DNA of 64,000 bases from JAENVT01 sp963773085 (GTDB taxonomy: Bacteria; Actinomycetota; Acidimicrobiia; Acidimicrobiales; Ilumatobacteraceae), in assembly GCA_963773085.1 (NCBI GenBank), contig CAVYZS010000018.1:1-64000 (forward strand). Reading direction: 5' to 3'. The position numbers and the translations under genes were made by a program. This document shows positions 1 through 8,827 of this stretch, one piece after another. Within the stretch, counting starts at the first letter, position 1; each line of letters opens with the position of its first letter. Under the pieces are notes generated by a model, which was given only the letters and a program-made list of their open reading frames with translations, searched no databases and was not told the origin of the DNA.

Positions 1-155
1 TGACCAAACGCAACATCGACTTGTTCGCCAACGCTGTGCTGCCTCGGCTGAAAGCCCAATGGTCGGAGTACGACGCCGACAACCGTTGGTGGCCCGTTCG
101 CCTCGGTGGCCAGCCGGCGTCACCGAACCAGATCGAGGCAGGAGCGGTCCGGTGA
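1..155 (+). CDS. C-terminal end of a luciferase-like (LLM) flavin-dependent oxidoreductase, partial
   Basis: The frame starting at base 3 is open from the window edge to a TGA at 153-155. It encodes about 50 residues beginning TKRNIDLFANAVLPRLK. A short NxxLFxxxVLPxL stretch followed by a tail ending in Arg resembles the extreme C-terminus of F420- or FMN-dependent luciferase-like monooxygenases, which often sit in catabolic operons. The stop overlaps the GTG start of the next gene (GTGA), so this is the upstream gene of the same operon. The family call rests on a short tail only and is tentative; the catalytic part lies outside the window. Confidence 0.5.
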   Translation, partial: TKRNIDLFANAVLPRLKAQWSEYDADNRWWPVRLGGQPASPNQIEAGAVR

Positions 156-1003
156 CGGACACAGGCGTCGTAGAGCTGCTCTCCGTCGCCTTCCGTCGAG
201 GCAAGGGAAACATTCCTGTGCGGGTGTCGGGGAACGGACCCCCAGTCCTCTACCTGCACTCGGAGATCGGGCTCACTTGGGACAACTTCCTCGCTGACCT
301 CGCCACGAACCACACCGTCTACGCACCGGAGTTCCCCGGCACAGCCGTGGGCGACACAGACTCCATCCATCAGTTCGACGACCTGCTCGACGTTGTCCTC
401 GCCTATGAGGAGGTCGTGCGAGCCCTCGGACTCGAACGTGCGGTCGTCATCGGGCATTCCTTCGGGGGCATGCTTGCCGCGGAGCTGGCCGCGGTGTTCC
501 CCGATCTGTTCTCGGGCGTCGTGTTGATCGATGCCTTTGGGCTGTGGTCGAACACCGACCCCACATCCTCCGATCTCATGGCCGGCCCGTACGAGCGGCT
601 GCCGGAGGTGCTCTTCCACGATCCGAACTGCCCAGCGGCGCAATCGATGCGGATTCCGTCTGTCGACGCGGCGGACGCGTTGGATCGGGCGGCGGCGTGC
701 ATCTGGGCGGTCGGCTGCGCCGCCAAGTTCCTCTGGCCGATTCCCGAGCGAGGGCTTACCAAACGGCTTCACCGAATCACTGCGCCCACGCTGATCGTGT
801 GGGGAGCGCAGGACAGCGTCGTGCCTGTGCACTACGCGTCTCGCTTCGCCGATCTCATCGCGGGGAGCCGGGTGCAGATCATCGACGACTGCGGTCACAT
901 TCCACAGCTCGAACAAGAAGCTCAGACCATTGCGGCCGTGGAGGCGTTCCTGGCCGAAACGGTGCAGGTACCGAATCCCCCTGAAATCCGGAGGTTGATA
1001 TGA
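152..1003 (+). CDS. alpha/beta hydrolase
   Basis: A 283-residue alpha/beta hydrolase, probably cytoplasmic. The nucleophile elbow GHSFGG is near residue 102, an aspartate lies in the WGAQDSVVP segment, and the histidine is in DCGHIPQLE, giving a complete Ser-Asp-His triad in the usual order. An oxyanion region LYLHSEIG precedes the elbow. I chose GTG at 152 because it overlaps the upstream stop by four bases and gives normal family length; a longer in-frame start at 59 would run through the upstream gene. The neighbours (VOC protein, second hydrolase, SDR) suggest a carbon-carbon or ester hydrolase in breakdown of a ring compound. The substrate cannot be read from the sequence. Confidence 0.85.
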   Translation: MTDTGVVELLSVAFRRGKGNIPVRVSGNGPPVLYLHSEIGLTWDNFLADLATNHTVYAPEFPGTAVGDTDSIHQFDDLLDVVLAYEEVVRALGLERAVVIGHSFGGMLAAELAAVFPDLFSGVVLIDAFGLWSNTDPTSSDLMAGPYERLPEVLFHDPNCPAAQSMRIPSVDAADALDRAAACIWAVGCAAKFLWPIPERGLTKRLHRITAPTLIVWGAQDSVVPVHYASRFADLIAGSRVQIIDDCGHIPQLEQEAQTIAAVEAFLAETVQVPNPPEIRRLI

Positions 1004-1674
1004 CCAATCCAAATGGCGTACACCATCTCGCAATCTCGACGACCAGAATGCGTGACCAGCTCGAGTTCTTCACCGACGTGCTCGGCGCCGAACTGAAAGC
1101 GCTGTACTGGATGCACGGCATCGAGGGCACGTTCCACGGCTTCGTGAAGCTCAACGACTTCTGCTCGATCGCATTCGTGCAGGGTCCGAAAGTGTCGGAC
1201 GCACCGCCCAACCGCAATGCCGGCGGAGCCATGCAGCACATTGCCTTCAACGTCAGCTCCTACGAGGATCTGCTCGGCATGCGCGACCGCATCCGCAACC
1301 GGGGCCTCAACGTCTTCGGTCCAGTCGATCACGGCTTCTGCAGGTCGATCTATTTCGCGGGACTCGAGGGAATGATGCTCGAGATCGCCACCTCGGAAGT
1401 AGCGCTCGACGAGCGGGCGTGGATCGATCCGGAAGTGGTCGAGCTTGTCGGCATCGACGCAGACATGCTGGAACGGCTGAAGTCGCCGGCATCGTTCGAG
1501 TCGCAAGGAGGCGCGATCGTCAATCCGCCCGTCGACTGGAGCCGTCCGCAGATTCCCTACATGTCGAAAGAGGAAGTAGAGGAACTGATGAGCAAACCCG
1601 ACGCCCAGGTGATGGCCGAACTTGCCCAACCGGAGCCGCCGGTGAAGGTCGACCCGCGTGACGGGCGCTCGTAG
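1000..1674 (+). CDS. VOC (glyoxalase/extradiol dioxygenase-like) family protein
   Basis: A 224-residue protein of the vicinal-oxygen-chelate superfamily. The metal-ligand pattern is visible: HHLAIS at the N-terminus, MQHIAF at the start of the second module, and MMLEIAT with a glutamate before the C-terminal part. VOC proteins use such ligands for Fe or Mn in ring-cleaving dioxygenases, or for Ni or Zn in glyoxalases. The start ATG overlaps the stop of the preceding hydrolase (ATGA), so the two are translationally coupled. About 70 C-terminal residues follow the VOC domain and look like a family-specific tail. With hydrolases and an SDR alongside, an extradiol-type step is plausible but not proven. 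Confidence 0.8.
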   Translation: MTNPNGVHHLAISTTRMRDQLEFFTDVLGAELKALYWMHGIEGTFHGFVKLNDFCSIAFVQGPKVSDAPPNRNAGGAMQHIAFNVSSYEDLLGMRDRIRNRGLNVFGPVDHGFCRSIYFAGLEGMMLEIATSEVALDERAWIDPEVVELVGIDADMLERLKSPASFESQGGAIVNPPVDWSRPQIPYMSKEEVEELMSKPDAQVMAELAQPEPPVKVDPRDGRS

Positions 1675-1676
1675 TC

Positions 1677-2873
1677 ATGCCGGATCCGCAAGTCATACCG
1701 GGAACCCCAGCGAACTGCGTCAGGGTGCCGTATGTGGTCGGCTTCGCCGACAACCCAAAGGTCTCGAGCGAGGTCTATGCCGGCAGCGGAGCCCTGATCG
1801 GTCTGGACTGCCACCTGATCAAGCCCGTGGGGTCGGAATCTGACACCTTGATCGTATTCATGCACCCGATAGGTGGCGGCATGTACCTTCCCATCGTTCG
1901 CGGCCTAGCCGATGCCGGCCACCACGTCGTGTGGGCGAACTCCCGCTACCGCGGGGTCGACGCAGCGCTCATCATGGAGCGTGTCGCCTGCGACCTAGGT
2001 GAAGCGATCCTGGATGCGAAGACTCGACTTGGCTACTCCAAGATCGTGCTCGCCGGCATGTCGGGCGGAGGATCGGTGGCCATGTGGTATCAGGCTCTTG
2101 CCGAGGCAGGCGAGGGGATCTCCGACACGGCCGCGGGCGACGTCTACGTCGTGGACGCGGAACGAATGCCTGCAGCCAACGCCATCATCATGCTCGTCAC
2201 CCACGTCGGCCGCCACACCCTGATCACCGAATGGATGGATGCCTCCGTTCGAGACGAGGCACGACCCGACGATCGCGACTCCGAACTCAATCTCTATGAC
2301 CCGGCGAACCCGAACCAGCCGCCGTACTCGGCCGACTTCCTGGCCACGTACACGGCCGCTCAACTCGAGCGCAATCGTCGGATCACCTCGTGGGCCAAGT
2401 CGAAGCTCGGAGCAATCCGGGAGTCGAGCGACCCACACCGTGAGCTTGCATTTGTGGTCCACGGAACCGCGGCCGACCCGCGCTGGTTGGATGCAACCGT
2501 CGACCCGAGCGACCGCGAGCCCGGCACCTACTACCTCGGCGATCCCCGCTTGGTGAACGACGGCCCCGTTGGCCTCGGCCGGTTCTGCACCCTGCGCAGT
2601 TGGATCAGCCAATGGAGCTACGACGATGCGCGCGCCGATGCCGAGGTCGCGGGCGCCAACGTGTCAGTTCCCGTTCTCGTGCTCGGCGCAACGGCCGACA
2701 ACTGCTGTGCGCCGAGTCATTCGGCGCGGATCTTCGCAGGCGTGGCCCATGACCGAAAGCAGCTCCACATGGTGAAAGGTGCGATGCATTTCTTCAACAA
2801 CCCCGACTCAACGCAGTATCTCGACGAAGCGGTCTGTGTCATCGGCGAATTCATCCACAGCCATCTCGACTGA
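1677..2873 (+). CDS. large alpha/beta hydrolase
   Basis: A 398-residue alpha/beta hydrolase beginning two bases after the VOC stop. HPIGGG near residue 62 fits an oxyanion-hole loop. GMSGGGS near residue 128 is the nucleophile elbow. A late aspartate in VLGATADNCC and a histidine in KGAMHFF complete a possible triad. It is longer than simple hydrolases because of an insertion between the elbow and the acid residue (about residues 150-300), probably a cap domain. It belongs to the same plus-strand operon. Substrate unknown; an esterase or lactonase role in the catabolic cluster is inference. Confidence 0.75.
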   Translation: MPDPQVIPGTPANCVRVPYVVGFADNPKVSSEVYAGSGALIGLDCHLIKPVGSESDTLIVFMHPIGGGMYLPIVRGLADAGHHVVWANSRYRGVDAALIMERVACDLGEAILDAKTRLGYSKIVLAGMSGGGSVAMWYQALAEAGEGISDTAAGDVYVVDAERMPAANAIIMLVTHVGRHTLITEWMDASVRDEARPDDRDSELNLYDPANPNQPPYSADFLATYTAAQLERNRRITSWAKSKLGAIRESSDPHRELAFVVHGTAADPRWLDATVDPSDREPGTYYLGDPRLVNDGPVGLGRFCTLRSWISQWSYDDARADAEVAGANVSVPVLVLGATADNCCAPSHSARIFAGVAHDRKQLHMVKGAMHFFNNPDSTQYLDEAVCVIGEFIHSHLD

Positions 2874-2881
2874 GCTGACGA

Positions 2882-3667
2882 ATGACCATTACTTCTGACT
2901 CTGGCACCGCCCACGGAGTGCTCGACGGTCGAGTCGTGCTCGTCACCGGCGGGAACGGTGGCATCGGGCTCGGCATGGCTAAGGGATGCGCTGCGGCCGG
3001 TGCCGACCTCGTCATTTGGGGGACCAACGACGACAAGCTCGGCGCCGCGAGCGAAGTGCTCGGTCAACTCACCGACCGGGTCGTCGTCCAGCGGGTCGAC
3101 GTGTCAAACGAAGAACAGGTCAACGAGGCGTTCGCTGAGGCCGTCGCCCAGATGGGCAAGGTTGACTCGGTGTTCGCCAATGCTGGCGTGGGAGCCGGAT
3201 CGCCATTCGTCGACGAAACGCTCGAGAACTGGCGTCGGGTCCAATCGATCAATCTCGACGGGACGTTCCTGACGTTTCGAGCCGCGGCGCGACACATGAT
3301 CGAACGTGGCCGCGGCGGAGCGCTGGTCGGGATCGCGTCAGTGGCAGCCGTGCTCGGAGCCCCACGCGGCCAGGCCTACGCGGTGAGCAAGTCGGGCATC
3401 GTGGGACTATGTCGTGGCTTGTCGGTCGAACTCGGCCCATACGGGATTCGCTGCAACTCACTGCTGCCAGGATTCACCGAGACCGAATTGACCACCGAGC
3501 TTCGTAGCATCCCGGGGTTCCTTGAGAGGACGACGGCGAGAACTCCGATCGGGCGTTGGGGTACCACTGACGACTACACATCGATCGCTGTGTTCCTGGC
3601 CGACCCGACCCAGCGCTACCAGACGGGTAGCTCGATAGTGCTCGACGGTGGCTACTCGATCGCCTGA
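2882..3667 (+). CDS. SDR family NAD(P)-dependent oxidoreductase
   Basis: A 261-residue classical short-chain dehydrogenase/reductase. The nucleotide-binding TGGNGGIG is near residue 22, the NAG structural motif near residue 99, and the catalytic Ser (GIASVAA) and YAVSK complete the active site. The C-terminal GSSIVLDGGYSIA ending is typical of FabG-like SDRs. It starts eight bases after the upstream hydrolase and is the last gene of the plus-strand operon, ending convergently with the next minus-strand gene. Likely role: oxidation of a secondary alcohol, or reduction of a ketone, in the pathway encoded by the operon. Confidence 0.9.
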   Translation: MTITSDSGTAHGVLDGRVVLVTGGNGGIGLGMAKGCAAAGADLVIWGTNDDKLGAASEVLGQLTDRVVVQRVDVSNEEQVNEAFAEAVAQMGKVDSVFANAGVGAGSPFVDETLENWRRVQSINLDGTFLTFRAAARHMIERGRGGALVGIASVAAVLGAPRGQAYAVSKSGIVGLCRGLSVELGPYGIRCNSLLPGFTETELTTELRSIPGFLERTTARTPIGRWGTTDDYTSIAVFLADPTQRYQTGSSIVLDGGYSIA

Positions 3668-3691
3668 CCCGCGCCACACGACACGCCTGCG

Positions 3692-4873
3692 TCAGGATTG
3701 GACGCTGAACGTCAGTCCGGCGTTGTCTGCTAAGCGCCGTACCAAAGCCTCGCCCGTGGCGACTGAAGGAGTTAACACGCCTCCGGCTGTATCGGTGTTG
3801 TCGCAGGCGAGGCAAATGGCCGCTTCAGCGATCATCTTCGATGTCGACCCGTAGCCCGGGTCGCCTTCGCCAGTCAGGACCACACGAATCTGCTCACCGT
3901 CTGAGAGCGTTCCACCGAACATGGCCTCGTAGGAGCCTGACTCGCGAATCTCGCGGCTCGGACCTTCGCCGGGCTTCGGCGCGTCAGGGCTCATGATCGA
4001 CCGGTCGTTGAGAATCTCCTCGGCGCGGGCGTGGCCTTCGTCGCCGCGACCGGCAACGCGCATCTCCGAATACCGGAAATCTACGCCGTAACGATGGTCC
4101 ATCAACATGTTTGAGCGATGCACGATCTTGGTGTTGATCGGGGCGATCATGAACGGTGCTAGCCACACGTCGAGTTCTTCGTCGCGCTGAACACCGGACA
4201 ACAGCGGTTGCTCCGGTCCGACGAATCCTGGCGTCAGCGCGAACGGGTCGTCGAGCAGGGCAGCAATCGAGGGGTCGCGCTGGATCGAGGCGATCGTGGC
4301 CTTGACGCTTGCGACTGTGCCGCCGGACGGGAAGGCTTCCATCTTGGTCACGCGCGTCTTGATCTCGGAACATGGTGCTCCCGAGTGAACGATGGCGGCT
4401 TGCTGAAGAACAAAGACACCAAGGTCGAACGGAATCGAGTCGAATCCGCAGGACAGGACGATGCGCGCACCTGTCGCTGTTGCCTGGGCGTGATGTGCGT
4501 CGATCATCTGCCGCATCCATGCCGGCTCGCCTGACAGGTCCACATAGTCGATGCCAGCCTCGGCGCAGGCGGCAACGAGCTCGGAACCGTAGAGCTGATA
4601 CGGACCGACGGTCGTGATGACGACCTTGCACTTTCGCACGAGGCGCTCGAGGTCGTCGACGTCGGTCGCGTCGGCGACAAGCCGGGGTAGCTGTCCCGAG
4701 GAATCGAGTTGTTGAGCGAGTGTGTCGAGTTTCGCTTGGTCACGTCCCGCGATCGCCCAAGTGAGGTCGGGGATGGTCGCCCGGCGGGACGCGAGGTGTT
4801 CGGCGACGAGCTGACCGGTGAAGCCGGTCGCACCGAAAACGATGATGTCGTAGCGTTCGTCAGGTTGCGTCAT
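3692..4873 (-). CDS. saccharopine dehydrogenase-like / trans-acting enoyl reductase family protein
   Basis: A 393-residue protein opening with a Rossmann fold, GATGFTGQLVAEHL, directly at the N-terminus. This fits the saccharopine-dehydrogenase NADP-binding family that includes mycobacterial trans-acting enoyl reductases. A second conserved region, LSCGFDSIPFDLGVF, is characteristic of that subgroup. The length is normal. It lies eight bases downstream of the hydrolase that ends at 4882 and probably shares its transcript. It is unlikely to be a true lysine-pathway saccharopine dehydrogenase. A role in lipid or polyketide reduction is known for relatives; the substrate here is unknown. Confidence 0.8.
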   Translation of the reverse strand: MTQPDERYDIIVFGATGFTGQLVAEHLASRRATIPDLTWAIAGRDQAKLDTLAQQLDSSGQLPRLVADATDVDDLERLVRKCKVVITTVGPYQLYGSELVAACAEAGIDYVDLSGEPAWMRQMIDAHHAQATATGARIVLSCGFDSIPFDLGVFVLQQAAIVHSGAPCSEIKTRVTKMEAFPSGGTVASVKATIASIQRDPSIAALLDDPFALTPGFVGPEQPLLSGVQRDEELDVWLAPFMIAPINTKIVHRSNMLMDHRYGVDFRYSEMRVAGRGDEGHARAEEILNDRSIMSPDAPKPGEGPSREIRESGSYEAMFGGTLSDGEQIRVVLTGEGDPGYGSTSKMIAEAAICLACDNTDTAGGVLTPSVATGEALVRRLADNAGLTFSVQS

Positions 4874-4881
4874 TGCAGCTC

Positions 4882-5724
4882 CTACCTGTCAGCGTCGCGG
4901 ATGACCGAGCGGATCGTCGAGGCGATGGTTGATGGTGACTCCAGCGGCCCGAGATGCCCGATGTCCTTGTGGGCTATCGGCTCGGGAAGGCCGAGTCGTT
5001 GGGCGGCCGCCGACGACATCGCCGGGAATGGGGCCTGGGCAGTCGGGCGACCCGTGCAGAAAGTGATCGGAGTTTCGAGCTTGTCGAGCTCGTCGATGGT
5101 CAGCTTGTCTGTTGCGGAGAGTACGTCTGCCTCGAACGCTCCGCGACAAGCCAGCCGAACTGTTCCGTCCGCGAGATCAATGAACCCGCCTGCCACGTAG
5201 CCGGCCAGGGCGTCAGCCCGCAAGGAGTTCAAGGGTGGCTTCGAGGCGAAGTGTTCAAGCGCCGAGGATCGCGACGCAAAGATCTCTCGTCGGTTTCTCG
5301 CTGCTGCCGCCGCTCGCTGCGCGCCTTCACCATTCGTGTCACCCGTGAAGACGATTGGCTCGTAGATCATCACCTGGTCGAAGAGGCGACGATCAGCGAT
5401 CGCTGCGATGATTGTCGCCGAGCCGCCCATCGAGTGGCCGAACGCGCAGAGCGTGCCGCTGTAGCCGTCACGTGCTTTGATCCACAGTGCGGCGGCGCCG
5501 ATGTCGTCGGCAAACGTGTGCCATCTCAGTCCGGAGTCGTAGGACGTCGATTGACCGTGACCTCGCAGGTCCATCGTCCACACTCGGAACGACGCCACGA
5601 GGTCATTGGCGAGGGGTCCATAGGCCGCGGCGTTGAATCCCGTTGCATGTGCGATCAGTAGATCTGGACCTGATCCTCCGTGGTTGAACACGGCAAGCGT
5701 GCATCCGTCGGAGGAGCGGACCAT
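4882..5724 (-). CDS. alpha/beta hydrolase
   Basis: A 280-residue alpha/beta hydrolase. Its oxyanion region is AHATGFNA, the nucleophile elbow is GHSMGGSA, and the C-terminal histidine lies in HKDIGHLGPLE. The open frame continues 100 codons upstream, but those residues look non-coding and the domain starts right after ATG 5724, so I placed the start there. It is transcribed divergently from the PaaX-type gene across about 280 bases, and runs into the enoyl-reductase-like gene eight bases downstream. The divergent layout makes it a candidate PaaX target. Substrate unknown. Confidence 0.8.
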   Translation of the reverse strand: MVRSSDGCTLAVFNHGGSGPDLLIAHATGFNAAAYGPLANDLVASFRVWTMDLRGHGQSTSYDSGLRWHTFADDIGAAALWIKARDGYSGTLCAFGHSMGGSATIIAAIADRRLFDQVMIYEPIVFTGDTNGEGAQRAAAAARNRREIFASRSSALEHFASKPPLNSLRADALAGYVAGGFIDLADGTVRLACRGAFEADVLSATDKLTIDELDKLETPITFCTGRPTAQAPFPAMSSAAAQRLGLPEPIAHKDIGHLGPLESPSTIASTIRSVIRDADR

Positions 5725-6005
5725 CGCGGATTCCGCACTTGATTTGATCGTCTGCTCCTCGTTGCGATAGCTGATTGCCACACGCCTCTCCCGCCGCATC
5801 TGCTTACTGTGCTGGATGCGCTGCCCAATGACGTTGCCCTGAGGCCGGAATCGTAACTGAATTTCGTCGCCAGTCGCAAGAATGTTGTATGAACAGACTA
5901 GGCGCCTTGCACCCTCGTCGGCGAATGAGAAGGTGGGGAAGACCCGTCGTCGCTTCGTTGCACGACAGAACCGGCTGTTCTCGATCGGTGCCCTACACTG
6001 CGCCA
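5725..6005. promoter_or_regulatory. divergent intergenic region between hydrolase and PaaX-like gene
   Basis: About 280 bases separate the two divergent starts. No gene is convincing here, although the minus-strand hydrolase frame stays open across it. It must hold both promoters and probably the PaaX-type operator. I could not identify a clear palindrome or -10/-35 pair by eye. Confidence 0.4.
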
Positions 6006-6824
6006 GTGGTCCAGCCGAAAGCACGTTCGCTCATCTTCACCGTCCTGGGCGACCTCCGCCGAATAGGGGCGCACGAGATTCGTCTGAAAGCCCTCGTTGA
6101 ACTCGGTGAACAGCTGGGGGTGTCGGCCCTCAACATGCGGGTGCTCCTCCCGAGGATGCGTGACGAGGGCTGGTTCGATGTGCGGCGAGAGGGGCGTGAA
6201 TCGATCTATGCACTCACCGAGCGGTCTTTCCGCACGATTGCGGAAGGGAGGCAGCGGATCTTCCGTGGTGACCTGGAGACCTGGAACGGCTCGTGGTCAC
6301 TCGTGATTTACACGGTGCCGGAACACGACCGGATTACGCGTGAGCGACTGCGCCGCCGACTTGCTTGGATGGGTTTTGGTCCGTTGGCGCCCGCGACCTG
6401 GGTATCGCCCAACGCCCTTCTTGAGAGGGTCGCCGCCCTCGGTGCATCGATGCCGAACGCCTCTCTGGAACTGTTGACCATGCAATCGAGCGGGCGCGCT
6501 GCAGATCGTGCGATTGCGTTACGTTGCTGGGACTTAGAGGCCCTCAATCAAGACTACGACCAGTTCATTAGGGATCTCCGAATGCGCTTGCCAACGGTCC
6601 GGGCAACGGAGTTGCGTGGGAGCCAAGCGTTCGGCGAGCGGATCATGCTGGTGCACAGGTTCAGGGAGTTGGCCTATCGGGATCCAAATCTGCCGGTTGA
6701 ACTTCAGCCGGCCGGCTGGCTCGGCGACCAGGCGCGCACCATCTTCACCGAGGCTCACGAATTGCTCGCTATAGGCGCCGACGACTTCTATCGTGAGGTG
6801 TTGGGCGAGGTTGAATCCGGTTGA
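6006..6824 (+). CDS. PaaX family transcriptional regulator
   Basis: A 272-residue PaaX-like regulator. The N-terminal winged helix runs from about residue 5 (RSLIFTVLGDL) to 75 and includes a recognition segment, GVSALNMRVLLPRMRDEGW. The middle domain contains WNGSWSLVIYTVPE and LRRRLAWMGFGPLAPATWVSP, both hallmarks of the PaaX central domain. The C-terminal helical domain follows. I chose GTG 6006 because the family begins a few residues before the wHTH; an upstream ATG at 5889 would add about 39 residues of poor composition. PaaX proteins repress aromatic (phenylacetyl-CoA) degradation genes and are released by a CoA-thioester ligand. Here it probably controls the flanking hydrolase and SDR genes. 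Confidence 0.85.
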   Translation: MVQPKARSLIFTVLGDLRRIGAHEIRLKALVELGEQLGVSALNMRVLLPRMRDEGWFDVRREGRESIYALTERSFRTIAEGRQRIFRGDLETWNGSWSLVIYTVPEHDRITRERLRRRLAWMGFGPLAPATWVSPNALLERVAALGASMPNASLELLTMQSSGRAADRAIALRCWDLEALNQDYDQFIRDLRMRLPTVRATELRGSQAFGERIMLVHRFRELAYRDPNLPVELQPAGWLGDQARTIFTEAHELLAIGADDFYREVLGEVESG

Positions 6825-7290
6825 CGCCGCGCAGGCCTCCAAACCGCCGGTACGAAGCAGCGTTCCATGCTGCCCAACAGATCGTCTGGATCGCAGGCGA
6901 ACCAGTAGCCCGAGCCTCAAGGGAGGCACGAGACTCAGGCGTGGCTCGCCTATAGCCTGGGTGAGTTCCTGTTCGGCATGGAGATTGTCGTCGTTGACTG
7001 TCGTCAGGGAGTCAGCTCGTCATTGCGCGACCTTCGAGATGGACGACGTCGCCGACGGCGGAACTGAAGTGTTATTCACCGTCGCAAACGAGGAAACTGG
7101 ATTCGGCAATCGCAACTCTGGTCGTCCCTTACGTGCCACGCTGCCTGATGGCTGGAGACCCGGTGCTGCGCAGAACTCGCGCCTAGCAGCCGCGCCAACT
7201 ACCACACTGAAACGTATTCCGTTGGAGTGTTGTAGTGTTTTCGTAGGGCCAAAGGAAGCCGATGGCTCTCTCACATGGGGGTTCGATTCG
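6825..7290. other. 466-bp gap without a supportable gene
   Basis: No intact reading frame with a start and conserved motifs is present. Short stretches such as RYEAAFHAAQQIVWIAGEP (plus strand, near 6850-6900) look protein-like but are soon stopped, so the gap may hold the remains of a deleted gene. The promoter of the following SDR should lie near its 3' end. Confidence 0.4.
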
Positions 7291-8058
7291 ATGAACGGCC
7301 GACTAGACGGGAAGGTTTCGCTGATTACGGGCACGGCCAGCGGCATGGGCCGAGCGGCTGCGCTCAAGTTTGCGCAGGAAGGAGCTCTTGTCATCGGGTG
7401 CGACCTCAACGAAGCGGGCAACGATGAGACGATCGGCATGGTCGAGGCTGCTGGCTTCGCGATGACCGGAATGGCACCGGTAGACCTGAGCGACCCCGAG
7501 GTCGCGAAGTCGTGGGTGGAAGAGTCCGCCGCGGTCCACGGCCGGATCGACGTTGTGTTCAACAATGCGTCGGGACCGAGGTTCGCGCCGTTGCCCGATA
7601 TGACTGTCGACATGTGGCAGTTCAACACGCGCAACGAACTCGATCTCGTCTTCTACGTCACGAAGTTCGCCTGGCCGTACCTCGCCGAGCGGGGTGGAGT
7701 GTTCGTCAACACTGGCTCGACCTCTGCGTGGGAGGGCACACCGCATGCAGGGATGGCCGCTCACTGTGCACACAAGGGCGGCGTGGTGGCATTCACTCGA
7801 GCTGTCGCGATCGATGGAGCGGCTGTCGGCATCCGTGCCGTCAGCATCAGCCCGGGACCGATCAGAACTCCAGAAACCGAGAAGAACTACTTCTCGAAAG
7901 TTCCGAATGCCGAGGCTCTGCTCTTGCAGCAACTGCTCTCGAAGCGGATCGGAGTGCCGGAAGACGTTGCTTCGTTGGCGGCCTTCGTGGCCTCGGACGA
8001 GGCGGCGTACATGACGGGCTGCGACGTGATCATCGATGGCGGTTTGACGTGCATGTGA
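7291..8058 (+). CDS. SDR family protein with Tyr-to-His change at the active site
   Basis: A 255-residue SDR. The cofactor motif TGTASGMG is near residue 14, NNAS near residue 90, and the catalytic Ser region reads NTGSTSAWEG. Where the family has YxxxK the sequence reads HCAHK, so the catalytic Lys is kept but the Tyr is a His. The C-terminal VIIDGGLTCM ending is normal. The frame is open far upstream, but the family start is ATG 7291. The next gene starts after a short gap (8066 or 8075). The fold is certain; whether it is an active dehydrogenase is doubtful without the Tyr, unless His takes over the proton transfer. Confidence 0.85.
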   Translation: MNGRLDGKVSLITGTASGMGRAAALKFAQEGALVIGCDLNEAGNDETIGMVEAAGFAMTGMAPVDLSDPEVAKSWVEESAAVHGRIDVVFNNASGPRFAPLPDMTVDMWQFNTRNELDLVFYVTKFAWPYLAERGGVFVNTGSTSAWEGTPHAGMAAHCAHKGGVVAFTRAVAIDGAAVGIRAVSISPGPIRTPETEKNYFSKVPNAEALLLQQLLSKRIGVPEDVASLAAFVASDEAAYMTGCDVIIDGGLTCM

Positions 8059-8074
8059 GCGGGAAGTGACCCCG

Positions 8075-8827
8075 GTGAGGCGACTTCGTATCGGCCAAAT
8101 CGTGCCGAGTTCGAACATCACCATGGAAACCGAGATCCCGGCGCTCCTGCGCCGCCACGCAGCACATCACGACGGTGTCGAATTCACGTTCCATTCGTCG
8201 CGAATGCGGATGAAGACCGTGAGCAAGGACGAGTTGGCAGCGATGGACGCCGACTCCGACCGCTGCGCATTGGAACTCTCGGATGCCCGGGTCGACGTGT
8301 TGGGGTACGCATGCCTCGTCGCAATCATGGCCACGGGGCCGGGGTACCACTGCACCGCGAGAGATCGACTGGAGAAGGTGACCGCGTCGAACGGCGCGCC
8401 TGCGCCAGTCGTCACAAGTGCAGGCGCGTTGATCGACGGACTTCACCAACTCGGCGCGAAGCGAATCGGGCTGATCGCGCCATACATGAAACCCCTCACC
8501 GAACTGGTGGTGGCGTACATCGAAGCCGAGGGTGTCACAGTGCAGGACTACCTCGCGCTCGAGATCGCCGACAATCTCGTGGTCGGCCAGCAAGACCCCA
8601 TGGCCCTCGTCGAGCACGTCAACCGAATCGACACCAGCGGCGTCGATGCCATCGTCCTGTCTGCATGCGTCCAGATGCCATCGCTCGAGGCGATACAAGT
8701 CGTGGAGGATGCCCTAGGCGTGCCGGTCATCAGCTCCGCGGTCGCCACCGCGTGGCAGATGCTCAAGGCGCTTGACCTGGAACCCATCGTGAGCGACGCC
8801 GGTGCCTTGTTGTCGGGGACTCGGTAG
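8075..8827 (+). CDS. maleate isomerase / Asp-Glu racemase superfamily protein
   Basis: About 250 residues of the maleate cis-trans isomerase and arylmalonate decarboxylase group. Two cysteines sit at the expected positions, in LGYACLVAIM and LSACVQMPSL. The pro-fold start IGQIVPSSNITMETEIP is typical of this group, where Cys-Cys pairs do proton transfer or add to the substrate. Two starts are possible: GTG 8066, only three bases after a GGGAA, or GTG 8075, with GGGAAG at a normal distance; I prefer 8075. It probably shares the SDR transcript. A role late in an aromatic or N-heterocycle pathway that yields maleate would fit, but is inference. Confidence 0.75.
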   Translation: MRRLRIGQIVPSSNITMETEIPALLRRHAAHHDGVEFTFHSSRMRMKTVSKDELAAMDADSDRCALELSDARVDVLGYACLVAIMATGPGYHCTARDRLEKVTASNGAPAPVVTSAGALIDGLHQLGAKRIGLIAPYMKPLTELVVAYIEAEGVTVQDYLALEIADNLVVGQQDPMALVEHVNRIDTSGVDAIVLSACVQMPSLEAIQVVEDALGVPVISSAVATAWQMLKALDLEPIVSDAGALLSGTR

